Positions 11,793 through 23,610 of a stretch of DNA of 64,000 bases are shown here, one piece after another. The stretch lies in contig CM077595.1 of NCBI GenBank assembly GCA_039654915.1, forward strand, positions 89,817,501 through 89,881,500. The letters run 5' to 3'. Under the pieces are notes generated by a model. The model did no database searches, was not told the origin of the DNA, and saw nothing but the letters and a program-made list of their open reading frames with translations. The DNA comes from Aquilaria yunnanensis (taxonomy: Eukaryota > Streptophyta > Magnoliopsida > Malvales > Thymelaeaceae). The first letter of the stretch is position 1. Each line of letters opens with the position of its first letter. A program made the position numbers and the translations under genes.

Positions 11793-13387
11793 CACTACTA
11801 GCAAAAAATGTTATTTCCGATAGCTATTTTTTATGGATTGCTATTGATGTAGCATTTTCCAATGAAAAATGGTTAGAAAACATCCTTCGTGTTTGCCCAT
11901 GCTAGAAACATTTTTCAAGTGGTCCAAATTTCTGATGGCTAATCGTCAGACAGTGGACCCAAGAATAGCAATCGTTAGAAGGTGTTTTTAACAACTCTGC
12001 TGGTGTCAAAATTTCTAACAGATGGCAGTTGTTGAACTTTTCTTATGGGTGATGACCATTGATTTTTTCGATAGTAGTTGCCCCTCAAATTTTTCGATAG
12101 CCACATTTTTCAATGGCAGCTCTCCATTGGATTCTCGGATGGTCACCGTCCTCTGGGTTTTTAGGGTTAGCAGTCAGATTTTATGACCAAAAGCATCAGA
12201 ACTTTGTTTCCCAAAAAAAGAAAAATCATTTTCTATTAATGAAAATGGTGAGAGAAAAAGGAAGAAGAAGAACAAGACTGTATTGAGAAAGAGAGCGAAT
12301 GAAAAAGAAAAAGAAGAACAATATGGTAGAAAGATAGGGAAGGAAAGAGAAGAAAAAGAAGTAGAAGATGGTGAGAAAGAGGAGGAAAGAAGAAAAATAC
12401 GAAGAAGCAAAAGAAAGGCGAAAAAAAGGTAATGATAAGAAAGAGATAAAGGAACAAATAAGAAGAAGAAAGAGAAGATACTTCTTTTTGTCTTAGGTTC
12501 TTTGCACCATTTCAGTTTTTAGACTTAACTTTGGCTTAAATTTATCTATATTAATATTTGTTGATTTGTTTTAAAAAATTATATTTAGAAACTATAAGAC
12601 TTATATTTTTTAATATAATTTTTTTAAAAAAGGTTAGTGAATATTAATTTAAATAAATTTAAGTCCAACTTAAGTCAAAAAATTGAAATGGTATAAAGAA
12701 CTTAGGACGAAGGTAGAAGATAGTAATGATAAGGAAGAGATGAAGGAAGAAATATAAAGAAGGTAAAAATAAGAAAGAGATGGAGGAAAGAAGAAGAGAA
12801 TTTTATGAGAAAGAGAATGAAGATGGGGAGAAAAAAAAATGAGGTTTTGATGGAAGAGAGATTATTTTATAATGGTGGAAGGGCGGGGGCAGATTTCATA
12901 GTTTCTTACTACTGGTCAAAAATTGAAACTTTTCATGGGACAATTTAGAGGGAAATTTTTCAATTTCCGAACGATAGTCATTGAAAATTGACAATAAAAA
13001 AATTGAATTCAAAATTTTTTTATTTTGGCTATCAATTTTGAGCAGAAAAATAGTCACCAAGAAAATGTCAAACAAATAGACGTAAAAAACATGACTGAAC
13101 AATTTTCTGACTGCTAAGCATTGGAAATTTCTAGTAAATAATTGTTAAAAATTGTCTGCCTAAAATTTTCGATGAATAGCTGTCGAAGATTACTTGTTAG
13201 AAAATTGAATTTAGAAAATTTCATTTTGACGCATAATTTTAGAAGGAAAAAATGTTCACCGGAATATTTACGAAGGATAGCCATAAAAAAATATTGTTGG
13301 AGCTTTACCAATAACCATTCCGTCATAAATTTCCGATGGTGGTAAGTTGTACAAAAACTATTCACCATAAATTGAAATTTAGTAGTG
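11793..13387. mobile_element. CACTA-like non-autonomous element or debris
   Basis: The left end reads CACTACTAGCAAAAAATG at 11793 and a matching right end, TTTAGTAGTG, finishes at 13387. Both subterminal regions hold many short direct and inverted repeats built on TTTCCGATAGC, TTTCTAACAG and AAATTTCCGATGG, typical of CACTA subtermini. Flanking triplets are TTT and CTT, so the duplication is imperfect. A purine-rich AAGAAGAAG interior (12240-12480) and a separate foldback MITE lie inside. A second degenerate end, TTACTACTGGTCAAAAA at about 12906, suggests two overlapping elements. Confidence 0.5.
12496..12701. mobile_element. Foldback MITE (PIF/Tourist-like), 206 bp
   Basis: The left arm GGTTCTTTGCACCATTTCAG pairs with the right arm TTGAAATGGTATAAAGAAC, and the pairing runs through most of the element (AGACTTAACTTTGGCTTAAA against its complement). 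TTA flanks both sides (12493-12495 and 12702-12704). A second copy of the family lies near 50650-50846. It is inserted in the purine-rich interior of the surrounding CACTA-like region. Confidence 0.75.
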
Positions 13388-13531
13388 CTTCGAGCAAGGT
13401 CTTTATGGTTTGGTTTATAAGACACTGACATTTCTTTATTAATTCTATTCACCATAAATTGAAATTTAGTAGTGCTTCGAGCAAGGTCTTTATGGTTTGG
13501 TTTATAAGACACTGACATTTCTTTATTAGTT
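13358..13531. repeat. Perfect 87-bp tandem duplication
   Basis: Two copies, 13358-13444 and 13445-13531, are essentially identical. Each starts CTATTCACCATAAATTG and carries TTTAGTAGTGCTTCGAGC. The unit spans the right terminus of the CACTA-like element, so the terminus now exists twice (13387 and 13474). Confidence 0.9.
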
Positions 13532-16198
13532 TATGTTTGACAATATATCTTGTGTATTTAGAGTTTGGAATTTCTTTAGATTCATTTCGTTCTCTGACAA
13601 AATTATATTTATATATATTCTCTTCTATTCCTCTTAATAAACATTTTTTTTGGTGATAAAAATAATCATTTTTTATTCCAAATTATTGTTTCCTCAAGAT
13701 GGAAACCCCATCTAGGTATTTACAAGAAAAATACACGAAAGCAATTGGCCTATTAAACGCTATAAGTCACAAACGACAATTGAATAGTGACTAAAAGAGT
13801 TAGTCACATAAATCCAAGTCACTCAGCAACTGACGAGCTACTAATCAAGGCGACTAATTAGTTCAGTCGCGTGGACAATAAAAGTCATGAAGTCCCTCAG
13901 TCGCTCTCATATTTCAATTTTATTTTCATTTATTTCTAGCAATTAAAGTTAAAATAAAATTAATTTTTCTTGTTTTAGTAAATTAAGCTGCATATATCAC
14001 ATATAATTTTATAAAATTATGTACAAATTTTTAGTATATTTAGTGCTATTAATATTTTCCAAAACGTTAGTAGGCCCAATAATGGTTTGTGTAATTCACC
14101 TTTTATTATCATTTTTTTCTTCTAGAAATGGGAGAATGAACAAAATTGCATTTGTGGTTCCTTGTGGAATTTGGAAGACCTGGAGAAACAAAGGATCAGG
14201 CGGATGTAGAGTTGAACCTTGGGCTATCGTTGAGAGGTCAATTTGGGGTTCAATAGAAATGCTAAGAATCCAAGGAGATCACTATCGGTTGCTGGGTCCA
14301 TACCCATTTTGAGAGACGATGATTCAAATACCCCACCTTTAGCTCTGTATCCTTCATTGATAAGGGCCTCCTCATTGCAGGTAGAGACAGAGGAGGAGTA
14401 GAAGAAGAGGAAGGAGCTATGATGCTTAGGAGAATGGAGGTAGAGAGGAGTAGAAGTGAGAAACAAAAGAATTCTAGAGAGAGAACAGAAGGGAGCTTGT
14501 TGGGGGAGTAGGTGAAGGAGGTTTTCTATGCTAAGGGTGATTGAATCTCGACTGATTAACTATTAGCAACTGTTACTGAATGACTGATTTAAATTTCTTA
14601 GCAGTTAGCATTTGATTAGCGATTGATTTGGTGGTGAGTATTTTGTTCAGTCACCAGTCAGCTGCTGTTTACCTATAATCTACATAATAGTGACTAAAAG
14701 TTTATTATGACTAAAATTCAGTCACAATTTTCAATCATTTGTTTATTTTTTTTTTAATGTGAAAATTAAATATTAGCCATATTGAATAGAAAAAAAAAAT
14801 CGAATCCCACTACAACAAACTTTAACAATTTCAACAATATTCTAGGCAACTATATGACGAATGAGACATTCATTGGTCGGCATCATTAACTCAACTAATT
14901 AATTCTTGGGAATCCATAATGTCATATTAGTAGTGGTATGATTAAAAGAGATTCATTAGATCAGAGTGAGTAGATTCCTATATAAAAGGGGTTGGGGAAA
15001 TGAAGCAGGAAACCCCACCCTAGAAAAGGTATTTATAGGGCGTAGCTATAGGGTATAGGCAGGTTTTAATAGGACATAATTGATGTGATAAAGAAATTTC
15101 ATGTGCAGCGTACGAAGACAAAAACCAGAACCAGCCAACCAGGCCACCACCGCCAGCCTCAAAAGCCAACCCTAAACCCAAAAAGAAAACCACAACACAC
15201 AACTAAAAGGGTCCTTGTTTGGTTTCGATTTCGAAGTTTGGTTTTGATCCATTTCCGGCTTTCATCTAAATCTATTGCCTTAATTCCTCAGACTTACTTT
15301 TGAGAATGTCATAATCTATCACACTCAATCTGCAAGTCCCAGCAGCCGAGAAACATAGAAACAGGGGAAAATCCAGCTCTTTTGGAAAGGAGGCGTTAAA
15401 GAAAATTTTTATAAAGACTTTTTAATGGATTATACTTCTAAGTTTGTGGAGAATAGATCAAGAAAGAAAAAAAATCATAGTGATCACATTTTCACCTAAA
15501 AAAAGGTTATATAATTTTTATAAAAAAAATGAATAAAAATTAGATAAAATAAGACCTAGGGAAACTACAGGAACAAGTGATGATCAGATTCTGGTTATAT
15601 CTGTGTATAGCATAGCTATATTATTTGTATTTAACGCATTAAAAATTATTTATGCATGGACCACGTTGTTTGTTGCTCTTTCAATGATCCCTTGGCATGA
15701 TTTAAATTCCTTACTGGCAATTACTTGCGTGCTCTTGCTTTCTCCGCTATGTATTACCCATTTTACGTTTTGCCCTCCTTAGCTACTGTCCCCCCCAAAT
15801 TCTCTGATTTGTAGCCCCGCCCCTTAATTATATTTCTCTGCACCATTCAGAAATGCCCACACTCTCTTACTTTTTTCTTTTCTTTTCTTTTTTTTTTTTT
15901 GTCTTTTTGGTTTCTTGGATCTAATAGAAGAACCATGGTACTGGAAGAAAATTATTTCCAATGCTTTCAACATCAGAATTACTTAACAATTTCACACAAA
16001 AAAAAATTCATATTTACTCTGTCTTATATTTATTGAATCATTTGATTTAACACTCTACTTTCGTCTTTAACTTTTTGTACGTAAACCGGGAAAGTTCAAA
16101 AGGTAAGTATTAAAATGTTGGTTTGAATGGTAGTATAGTAAAATAATTTATTAAATATGAAAATATTACAAATATTTAGGACTACCTAAAATGAAATA
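13532..16198. other. Repeat-rich stretch, no gene
   Basis: At 13770-13910 and again at 14540-14730 there are clusters of short GTGACTAAAAG/GTCAC and CGACTAATTAGT motifs in both orientations, resembling transposon subterminal repeats. CACTACAACAAAC at 14808 looks like a CACTA terminus, but I could not find its partner. ORFs at 14019-14312, 14224-14466 and 15020-15303 have no recognisable domain. Confidence 0.4.
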
Positions 16199-16550
16199 CT
16201 CCCTCTAGCCCAAAAAGTATGACAAGTGTTTTTTTTTTATTCCAGAAAAGATAAATTGTTTCCATTTTTGAAAATTTTTAGCATCTAATTTACCTTATTA
16301 TTCTCATATAAACTCTCTATGCACAAAACCAAGAATTGCACAATACCTAAAAAGGATTTTTTTTAATCCTCATTTAAACTTTCATCACACAAAATCCAAA
16401 AAGAATTTTTCTTATTTTAGCTTCAAGAGAAAAAATAGAAATAACAATATAAATTACATATATCTCATCTAAATGCTCAAAGAAGCACATGCATCTTCCA
16501 AAATGAGATGGATGAAGTATGTTACAATAGTTTTAGGACGAATGAGGTAC
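16199..16550. mobile_element. Stowaway-like MITE
   Basis: The left end CTCCCTCTAGCCCAAAAAGTA and the right end TTAGGACGAATGAGGTAC (complement GTACCTCATTCGTCCTAA) are the familiar CTCCCTCCGTCC type of terminal repeat. The element is flanked by TA dinucleotides at 16197-16198 and 16551-16552. It is 352 bp, AT-rich and non-coding. Confidence 0.7.
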
Positions 16551-16882
16551 TATTATTGATTTTTATATAGAGAGGTACGTTATATGTGTGTGTGCCTATA
16601 TATATAGAGGGAGCCCGATGATTTTATTAGCTAATCACCCTATATTAACTAACTCCCAGTTAGCATAATTAAAATCTTTTCCAGCTGTGATGTTTTAAAG
16701 GTCGAACGACCAATACGACAAGATAACAGTAATCTACAGCCACCGAGGAATTGTGAAACACCAGTACTTCCTGCAGGAAGGCAGATGAGATTTACCTCTA
16801 AATATGTTAAAGTATTCGCTAAATAACGCATACCTGCAATTTACAAAGGCCCACACTGTATGTCTGTGTGTAGTGTGTGTAC

Positions 16883-17085
16883 CTTTTTTTTTCAGCCAAA
16901 GTGAGAACGTAGGGCTTATCAAGGGCATACACTACTGGCTTTGAGGCAAAGCTACAGAAGAGAGCGAAAGCAAGCTACAGCCAAGAATCTAAGCTAACAA
17001 AAAACTGAAATTAAAGATTACAAACATCTAACTAATTAAAACGTCCCTTCGGGGACATCTGATAAAATCTAACTAATTAAAACAG
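16883..17085 (-). repeat. Poly(A)-ended retroposon-like fragment
   Basis: Read on minus, the segment contains GATGTCCCCGAAGGGACG, a short hairpin, and runs through GCCCTTGATAAGCCCTACG to a poly(A) tail at 16883-16892. This looks like the 3' end of a LINE or a processed transcript. A short direct repeat, ATCTAACTAATTAAAAC, occurs twice at its 5' side (about 17026 and 17067). No protein domain was seen. Confidence 0.35.
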
Positions 17086-19743
17086 GATCAAAGAACCCAA
17101 CTCTTATTGTCTAGTTTTGGGTTCCGGCTGTTTGGTTGCCTAGATTTTTATCTCTGTAGTTAACTCTGTACCATATATAGGGTGGGGTTGCCTGACTCCC
17201 ACCGAGTCTCCCCACTTTCTAATATATCTTTTTTAGTACATCCTTTTCTTCAATTGATGTGGAAAAAAAAGAAGAAGAAGAAGAAGAAAGCAACTCAAAT
17301 AGAGCTAGAATAAATTCCATCCGTGGTCTCTAATGTTTGATTATTGTGCCATTATGGTCCCCAAGCTTGAAGTCATTCCATTAAATCCTCAATCTCAAAA
17401 AAAGGTACCATTTTCATCTTTTTTGAATAGAAATCATTGTGATGGACAAGAAAATGCCCATCAACCTAAGATTCTATGGAAAATTACATTTTTTTTTCTT
17501 TTTAACCTTATTCTTTTATCCTAATTGAGACCGCAAATTCTATTTTACATACTAAAATCTTAAATAGCCTTTTAAAAATAAATGTAAAAACAACAATTTC
17601 AACCCGTGGAAACTTATATTCCTTTCCCCAGAAACCCTCAATACTTGCCCATTTGACAATTTAGCCACCATTTCCCTTTCTCTCACTTTTGAGCCCTAGT
17701 AGCACCACAGGCTGTTACCTGCTAGAGTAGCGTGGTAGGTTAGGAATTGGCAGCCATAGAGGTGCCTCCTCCATGGTCGCGCACTGCCTGCTCTAGTGCA
17801 GTTTTCCTTTGCCAAGTTGGCAACTTTTTCTGCTTCTAAGTTGATTTTCTAGTCCTTTTTTGTTGCTTTCTTCATAAACTTTCTTTGCTCTTTACCTTAC
17901 AAAAATGCCCAAATCCACTAGAAATTCATTGCTTTGGCCAAATACCTAATGGTCCCAACCCCTTAAATGCCTTGCTCTTTCTACTTGGAACCACTACAAC
18001 AAAATGGTTCATTAGCGACATTTTTTTCAACTTTTAGTGACGTTTTTAAAACGTGGCTTCATATTCTCCGACAATTTAAAAACGCCACAAAAAAATGTCG
18101 TCTAGGTACACGTTGGTAAAGGTTTTAGGTATTTCCCTGCGTTTTATAAATGCAAGTAAAGGACAACCAATAGTGACGCTTTTAACAAGAAACACTGGTA
18201 AATTTATCATATTTAGTCACTTTTTTATTTTTAAAATGTCACTAATGTACTGCTTAATAGCATTTTTATTCAAAAAAATGTAGGCAATGTACATGAATTT
18301 TCTAGCATTTTTGTCAAAAAAATGCTGCTATTAAAGGATAGTTGGAATATTAATTTTCTCTCCTAGTATATCATTGTTCACTTATTTCGTAGTAGGAGAT
18401 CATAATACTACACTATTATCATCAATAAAAATTGCTTGAACATTTATGTTGAATAATGAAAATTTTTAATTAATAAAAATTGTAATAAATTCATAGATGT
18501 AGAAACTCTAAATAATTATGAATTACTATTGTAGTAATAAGATGTCCAAGGTTCAGTACAAAGACTAAATCAAAAAATGACTTCAAGTCCAGCGGCCTCA
18601 CTTCTCTGGGTGGCTCTTTTCCTTCCACCACATCATGTGATTGGCATGAACTAGGTACCACCAATAGTAGAGGAGAAAGCTCAAAATTGGTCCACAAATG
18701 AACTTGTCTTTGATCCTAGCAAACCGATACTAAATACCAAATCGATAAAGGTACCTGAATTTGAAAACAAGTACAAATGCATTTTATGAGTTCCATGAGG
18801 CTCTAATCTTTTCTCATCTAAAAATAAAACCAGACGCATAGCTTGTCGCATATTTAACCACAATCATTAAGCAAATTAGCTGTTCATAATAACCAGAAAT
18901 TTTGGACCTGTAGGCTCAAGCCGAATGCATTCTAATTAAACTACATTCTAACTACTAACACAAGATTACTGTTCATAATAACCAGAAATTTTGGTGTTGT
19001 TCATAAGATACAGCATAGAGAGATTAATCTTGGCAGAAATCAATTCCAAGTTTGTGCAAATTTTAAACCCAATCCCACAGCCATGCATCAGATAAACTAG
19101 AATGTACTTAGGGGGGGAAAGGTCTTGAACTCATAATAACAAAAAAATATCAATTTGATGGAAATAAACAAAGTGAAAATTGCTCGGCGAACTATATTGG
19201 CTGTATCAGTTGTCCTACTTCTGATGAAAAAATAGTCCACAGAAAGCAAGACCTTATAGATGGATATGACTAGTTCTGACCTAGGACTAAGAGCTGATGG
19301 CTGCTAATAGGTGAAACTCTGCTACAATAAGTTATGCCCAAAGTGTTCACAAATCAAATAGGGGACAATTTAATTGGGATGCTAATCGAACATATTAGGC
19401 ATGTTTTCACATAATTCATTGCAGAATTCAATTTTTCTTTGTGACCACAATCCTATGGAAGAAAGATATAGTTGGCTACTTCATTGTCTGCTTTCTTCTA
19501 GAAAATCCCCCCCAGCAGTAGATATAACCCCCAGTTCTATCTAGTAAGACCTAGCAGGAGTCCTATCTACATATAGCTGCGATCATATCACTGTTATTCT
19601 GGTAGTCAGTTCTCAAAAGCTCCAAATTCAGGTTTCAAGTGCCAAATGAGAGCTTCAAGTTTCAATTGAAAACTCAGATAATCTCAGATAATCTTAGGGG
19701 GGAAAGTGATTTACCTTGAGGCCTTCTACTTGACATCTACTTA

Positions 19744-20070
19744 TCAACATGAAACATCCTCAGTAGTTACAAAAATGTCACGTAACAAACCACTCATATC
19801 ATGAGGAAAAACTCGATGAGTCAGTTGCATTTTTCTAAAAGATGAACTAGAAGAAGTGGGTTCTCCATGAAATACAAAACAATGATATCCCTTTTCAAAA
19901 CCATCACACACCAAATGCTCCTTTACCATGTCACGTCTATGCCAAAATAAATTCTTGCAATTCCGGCACGGACATAATATTTTCCCATCTCTTGAACTAT
20001 TCTCAAAAGCATTATTTAGAAAGCCTTCAACCCCTTCATTATACTCCTTATCAAACCTTGGTTTATTCAT
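19744..20070 (-). CDS. Transposase-associated domain protein (CACTA remnant)
   Basis: A 108-codon ORF matching the zinc-binding transposase-associated domain at the N-terminus of plant En/Spm transposases. It has KEYNEGVEGFLNNAF (residues 8-22), CPCRNC (33-38), an EHL (51-53) and a closing GYHCFVFHGE (61-70). That order is typical of the family, where cysteines and histidines probably bind zinc. The usual following DDE transposase domain is absent; the ORF ends after a serine run and about 30 unrelated residues. It lies inside the CACTA element and is the only clear remnant of its own coding sequence. It may be a terminal piece of a longer spliced gene. A functional transposase is unlikely. 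Confidence 0.75.
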   Translation of the reverse strand: MNKPRFDKEYNEGVEGFLNNAFENSSRDGKILCPCRNCKNLFWHRRDMVKEHLVCDGFEKGYHCFVFHGEPTSSSSSFRKMQLTHRVFPHDMSGLLRDIFVTTEDVSC

Positions 20071-21639
20071 CTAACTTTTGTCCATTTTTATGATATAATT
20101 TGACTGCAAAATTTAACACCAAAAACTAATTACAAAAGAAACTAATTACAACTGCATGTATGACAAGCTAAAAAAACCAGAGATCAGAAAAATAAACAAA
20201 AGATAGACACAAAAATAGAAGACACGTCATTAAAGTCAATGAACTAAAACCAGAAGATAGAACATTGGTCACAAATTAGTGAAACTTACAGTTCAAGAGA
20301 CTGATTACAGCAGCAAGCAACAGTGCAAAAAAGGAGGAGACTTCAAAATCAGCTGTGGAAACTTCAAAAAGGGTGCTGGAGTTGATTTCCAAGGAGACTA
20401 GAACAGGGAAGGAACTAATTTTTTTTAACAAAAAACACAACAAAAAAAAAGTCAGAGCAACAAACAAAAAAAATTGTGAACTAATTCAAGATTTCCAAGC
20501 ATTATTTACATCAGGCCTTAGGTCTAATTAAAGATTTGAGCACAATCCAGTTCAACAATCAAGGTCATTTTCTGACAAATTTTTAGCAATGTATTTATTT
20601 TAGAGTGGACCATGAACAGAAGAAAAATCCATCATCACAAAACGTTCATAATTTCAAAATTTTCAAGCCCAGAAGGACACTGTTATATATATATATATAT
20701 AAGAGTAGCACAGAAACCAAGGACAGGGCTTCTGCTTGATCAAAATAATGCACAGTATACAAAATAGAGACCTAAAGATAACTCACTAAAAATATCTAGA
20801 ATAAAAACAAATACTATAAATATTATAAGCATTTGCATTTCCTTCGTAATTATCTAAACATTCAATTAATGATGTGTTTTATCCATCGTCACAAAACATT
20901 CAATTTATTGGTAGTGGCAAAAAAAGAAAAACTGACATTTCTCATTTCCCTTGAAATCCATCAAATTGGGGTGATGAAAAACTAAGCCTTCAATGGAAAT
21001 GAAGGGATTATTGGTTCCACTTTATTTTGCTTTTTTTTTGTACGAAACAAAGGAAATAAATCAAACATCCCTTTCCCATCTTCTATTATTGTTCAATATC
21101 AAAAGGCTGTTAAGGATGGGTGAAATCAAAATAAATCCTATATTTCTTAAGGTGTGCACCAAATGTATAAAATTTATTTTATGTTTATGATATTTTATAT
21201 TTTAGGAACCTTACTTTTCAATGATCTTATTTACCAGGACTTTGAAAATCCTTCAACCAAGTGCACACTTTCTTTCTTTTTATTTATTTATTTATTTATT
21301 GATGAATAGATCATTTTACTTTTGAATTTGCATATGGTTTGAGTGTCTCCCATGCATATGATGCATCCCAAGAAGAGCATGAAAATCCTACCATTCAACC
21401 TTCAAGTGGAGCGTAAAAATTTATTTTTGATGACACCAATTAGAATGTAACAGTCAAGAAAGAAAGACTATAAGCATGCAAATCTGAATCAAAGAAAGAA
21501 TGACAATTCAAACAAATTGTCTTGTTCTTTAGAGAAGTAGATTCAAACACTAACAACCAAGCATTTAACTGACAAGGAAACCTCTAGAACATAAAAAAGT
21601 AGGCAAGGCAACCTAGAAGAAGAACAAGATGAAGCATAC

Positions 21640-21902
21640 CTCCAAGGGCAACATGCTTTCCTGTTTCAATATAAAAGGAAAAAAGAACAATGCATCAGAT
21701 TGTATAAGAACAACAAAAAACTGTACCAAAACATTAAAATGAAAACTTTCAACAACATACACCACGTCAATATAAAAAGAAAAAAGAAAAACTATCCTTT
21801 CTGTTACCTAATGACATGGCAACTGCATATAGGTCTTTAATAGCCAGCTCAGAAACAATTTCCAAAGAATGCCTCACAGCAACCGGATCAGCAAATGAAA
21901 TC
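21640..21902 (-). pseudogene. Captured exon pair of an unidentified host gene
   Basis: Two exon-like segments with splice signals. The first is 21808-21902, bounded by TACTGCAG and G/GTAACAG and encoding ISFADPVAVRHSLEIVSEL then AIKDLYAVAMSLG. The second is 21640-21660, bounded by GAAACAG and GAG/GTATGC. Joined, the frame continues as LGKHVALGG. The helix-rich translation resembles part of a large ARM/HEAT-repeat plant protein, but that is recollection, not a search. Exons of a cellular gene inside a CACTA element, still separated by an intron, indicate capture of genomic DNA. The rest of the gene is not visible, so it is a fragment. Confidence 0.55.
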
Positions 21903-22485
21903 CTGCAGTAACATAAGCACCAGCCTGGAAAATGAATATGGAAGCCACCAATAGCTTTTCTTTTAAGTAAAATATGCAACAATAAGAATGAAATTAAATT
22001 CGGCCAAGCTCAGGAAACAAAAAAATAATAGTAAGCATAGTTAACTTGCAAGATATAGAGGAAAACAGAACTGAAGATCTATAGAACAGAAAAATAAATA
22101 AAAAGCAAAGACTTTTTTATCTGCAAATCATATTGATGCATCTCCCCAACAATAAACCTTGGTGATTCCTGTATTTGTGTGGACTTGTAACAACTAATCT
22201 TAACAACCTTCAGGTTATTAACATTAAATGCCATTACCATTCACATTATATAGGAAGTGTAAATTCACAAGTATTAAAGAACTTGGTGTTTTTGTAATTA
22301 TGCAAAAAAAGAAAACAAAGGACTCTCGCTGACCAAGCAAAAACAACCTAGTATTCTATAACAGCAAGTCAAATGGTAACGTAGATGCTCTGAGTTCAAT
22401 CAAAATTTCGGCCCCCAAATCTTCAACAACAGGAACGCTGATACAAATCTAGTTGCAAAGCAAACCGACATAAACCAATACAGCT

Positions 22486-23100
22486 TCAGTACTTAACAGA
22501 AGCAAGGACGTCTAGCTGGGAACCTAGTTTCTCTTCTGCTGTCTTCTCTGCCTTCAACTTCAGTTTGTTTAGCTGCTTTCTCCTGTCATATGCAACTTGA
22601 GCTCTCTCCTTTCTCTTCTTTTCAAGTTCCTGCATTATCAAATCCCATTGGTTAAATCTTTCAGTAATTATGCAAGAAAACCTCGATACCCTATAAAAAA
22701 CAAGTTTAGATTAACTTTTTGTAACATCTACACTCAATCCACCATCCCTTGTCCAAAAATAAAGAAAAAGAATGTGTTACATGATGTTCATTTCTATTTA
22801 ACAAGCAAAAGTTTGTCGCATATTATAGAACAGATCTCTCAGGTGGCTGAAAAACTTATACTCTGTCTATTATTTTTCAATCGAAAAAAAATAAGAGAGA
22901 GTAACAAGATGGCCAGAGAAGAAATTATAAGCCCAAAATAAGCACATACTTCATTCTTATCATAAAATGTAGGGATCTTTAATCTCTTCAATGCAATGGA
23001 GTGAAAACCAACCTTGATGGTGTCGTAATGGTTCCATCCAACCTCAGATGACAATTTGTTGAGCAAGCAGTACTTATGACCCTTCTGAAGCCTCAACACC
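22486..23100 (-). pseudogene. RPL13A: Captured 3' part of the ribosomal protein L13a gene
   Basis: Two exons of a cytosolic 60S ribosomal protein L13a gene. Exon 23013-23100 encodes [20 protein letters not shown] then GWNHYDTIK; exon 22486-22629 encodes [14 protein letters not shown] through [17 protein letters not shown] and a TGA stop. The acceptors AAATTAG and AATGCAG and the donor AAG/GTTGG are intact, and the join keeps frame. L13a is about 206 residues, so only the last 77 or so are present; the 5' exons are missing. Because the intron is retained, the copy came from genomic DNA, not from mRNA. It sits inside the CACTA element, so it is a transduplicated fragment rather than the working gene. 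The two exons have no stops or frameshifts, suggesting fairly recent capture. Confidence 0.85.
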
Positions 23101-23294
23101 CTAATTTCATTTGACAATAGATCAGTGAAAACTCAAATTAAGAAGGCATCACGCAAAAGCGCACACTACAAAATCACTTCCAGGGCAGAATGTGAATTTA
23201 TGTAGGGACACAGGTAAAGGGCCGTTTGCAGAAAAATATTCTACAAGTCACTAGACAAGTTGTGAGTCATCGATATATATATATATATATGTAC

Positions 23295-23610
23295 CAATTT
23301 GTGGGGGAGTTGTTGTTGAGCTATTGAAGGGAGAATCACGGGCGGAAATCATGCGCTGCAATCCCTCGATTACACCGGAAGCAATTTTCAATGTTACCTT
23401 TGGTCTTGATAAGAAGTCCTGCAGCTTTCGGGCGGGGAATGTGGAATTCTTGTGAAAGGCAACGGTAGTGGGTCGAGCAGACGAAGCGGTGGTGGAAGGA
23501 GCTGATGAAACACCGGCGGAAGAAGGTTTCCGCTGAGAAGCCACCGACTGGTAGTAATGGCGAAGGAAGACACCAGTTGCATGCCGCACGCGTCTCCTTC
23601 TCCCCCCCAA
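23295..23610 (-). other. Unidentified ORF at the right end of the CACTA element
   Basis: An open frame starting MGGRRRRVRHATGVFLRHYY, rich in Arg, Ser and Ala, continuing through STFPARKLQDFLSRPKVTLK and GVIEGLQRMISARD to a donor-like ATTG/GTACAT at 23294/23295. It is more GC-rich than its surroundings and resembles an organelle-targeting leader. I do not recognise it. It may be a third captured host exon and the first exon of a chimeric transcript. If spliced directly to the L13a exon at 23100, the phases do not match and a stop follows at once. Confidence 0.4.

Noticed and set aside
12174..12457. Two hydrophobic minus ORFs rich in Phe, Leu and Ser
   Set aside because: They translate a purine-rich AAGAAG tract in different frames; low complexity, not genes.
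13114..13518. 134-codon minus ORF with an internal repeat
   Set aside because: The repeat comes from the 87-bp non-coding tandem duplication; no domain, and it spans a transposon end.
14808..14940. CACTACAACAAAC and a nearby TTAGTAGTG as a tiny CACTA element
   Set aside because: The ends pair poorly, flanking triplets do not match, and 130 bp is too short to be convincing.
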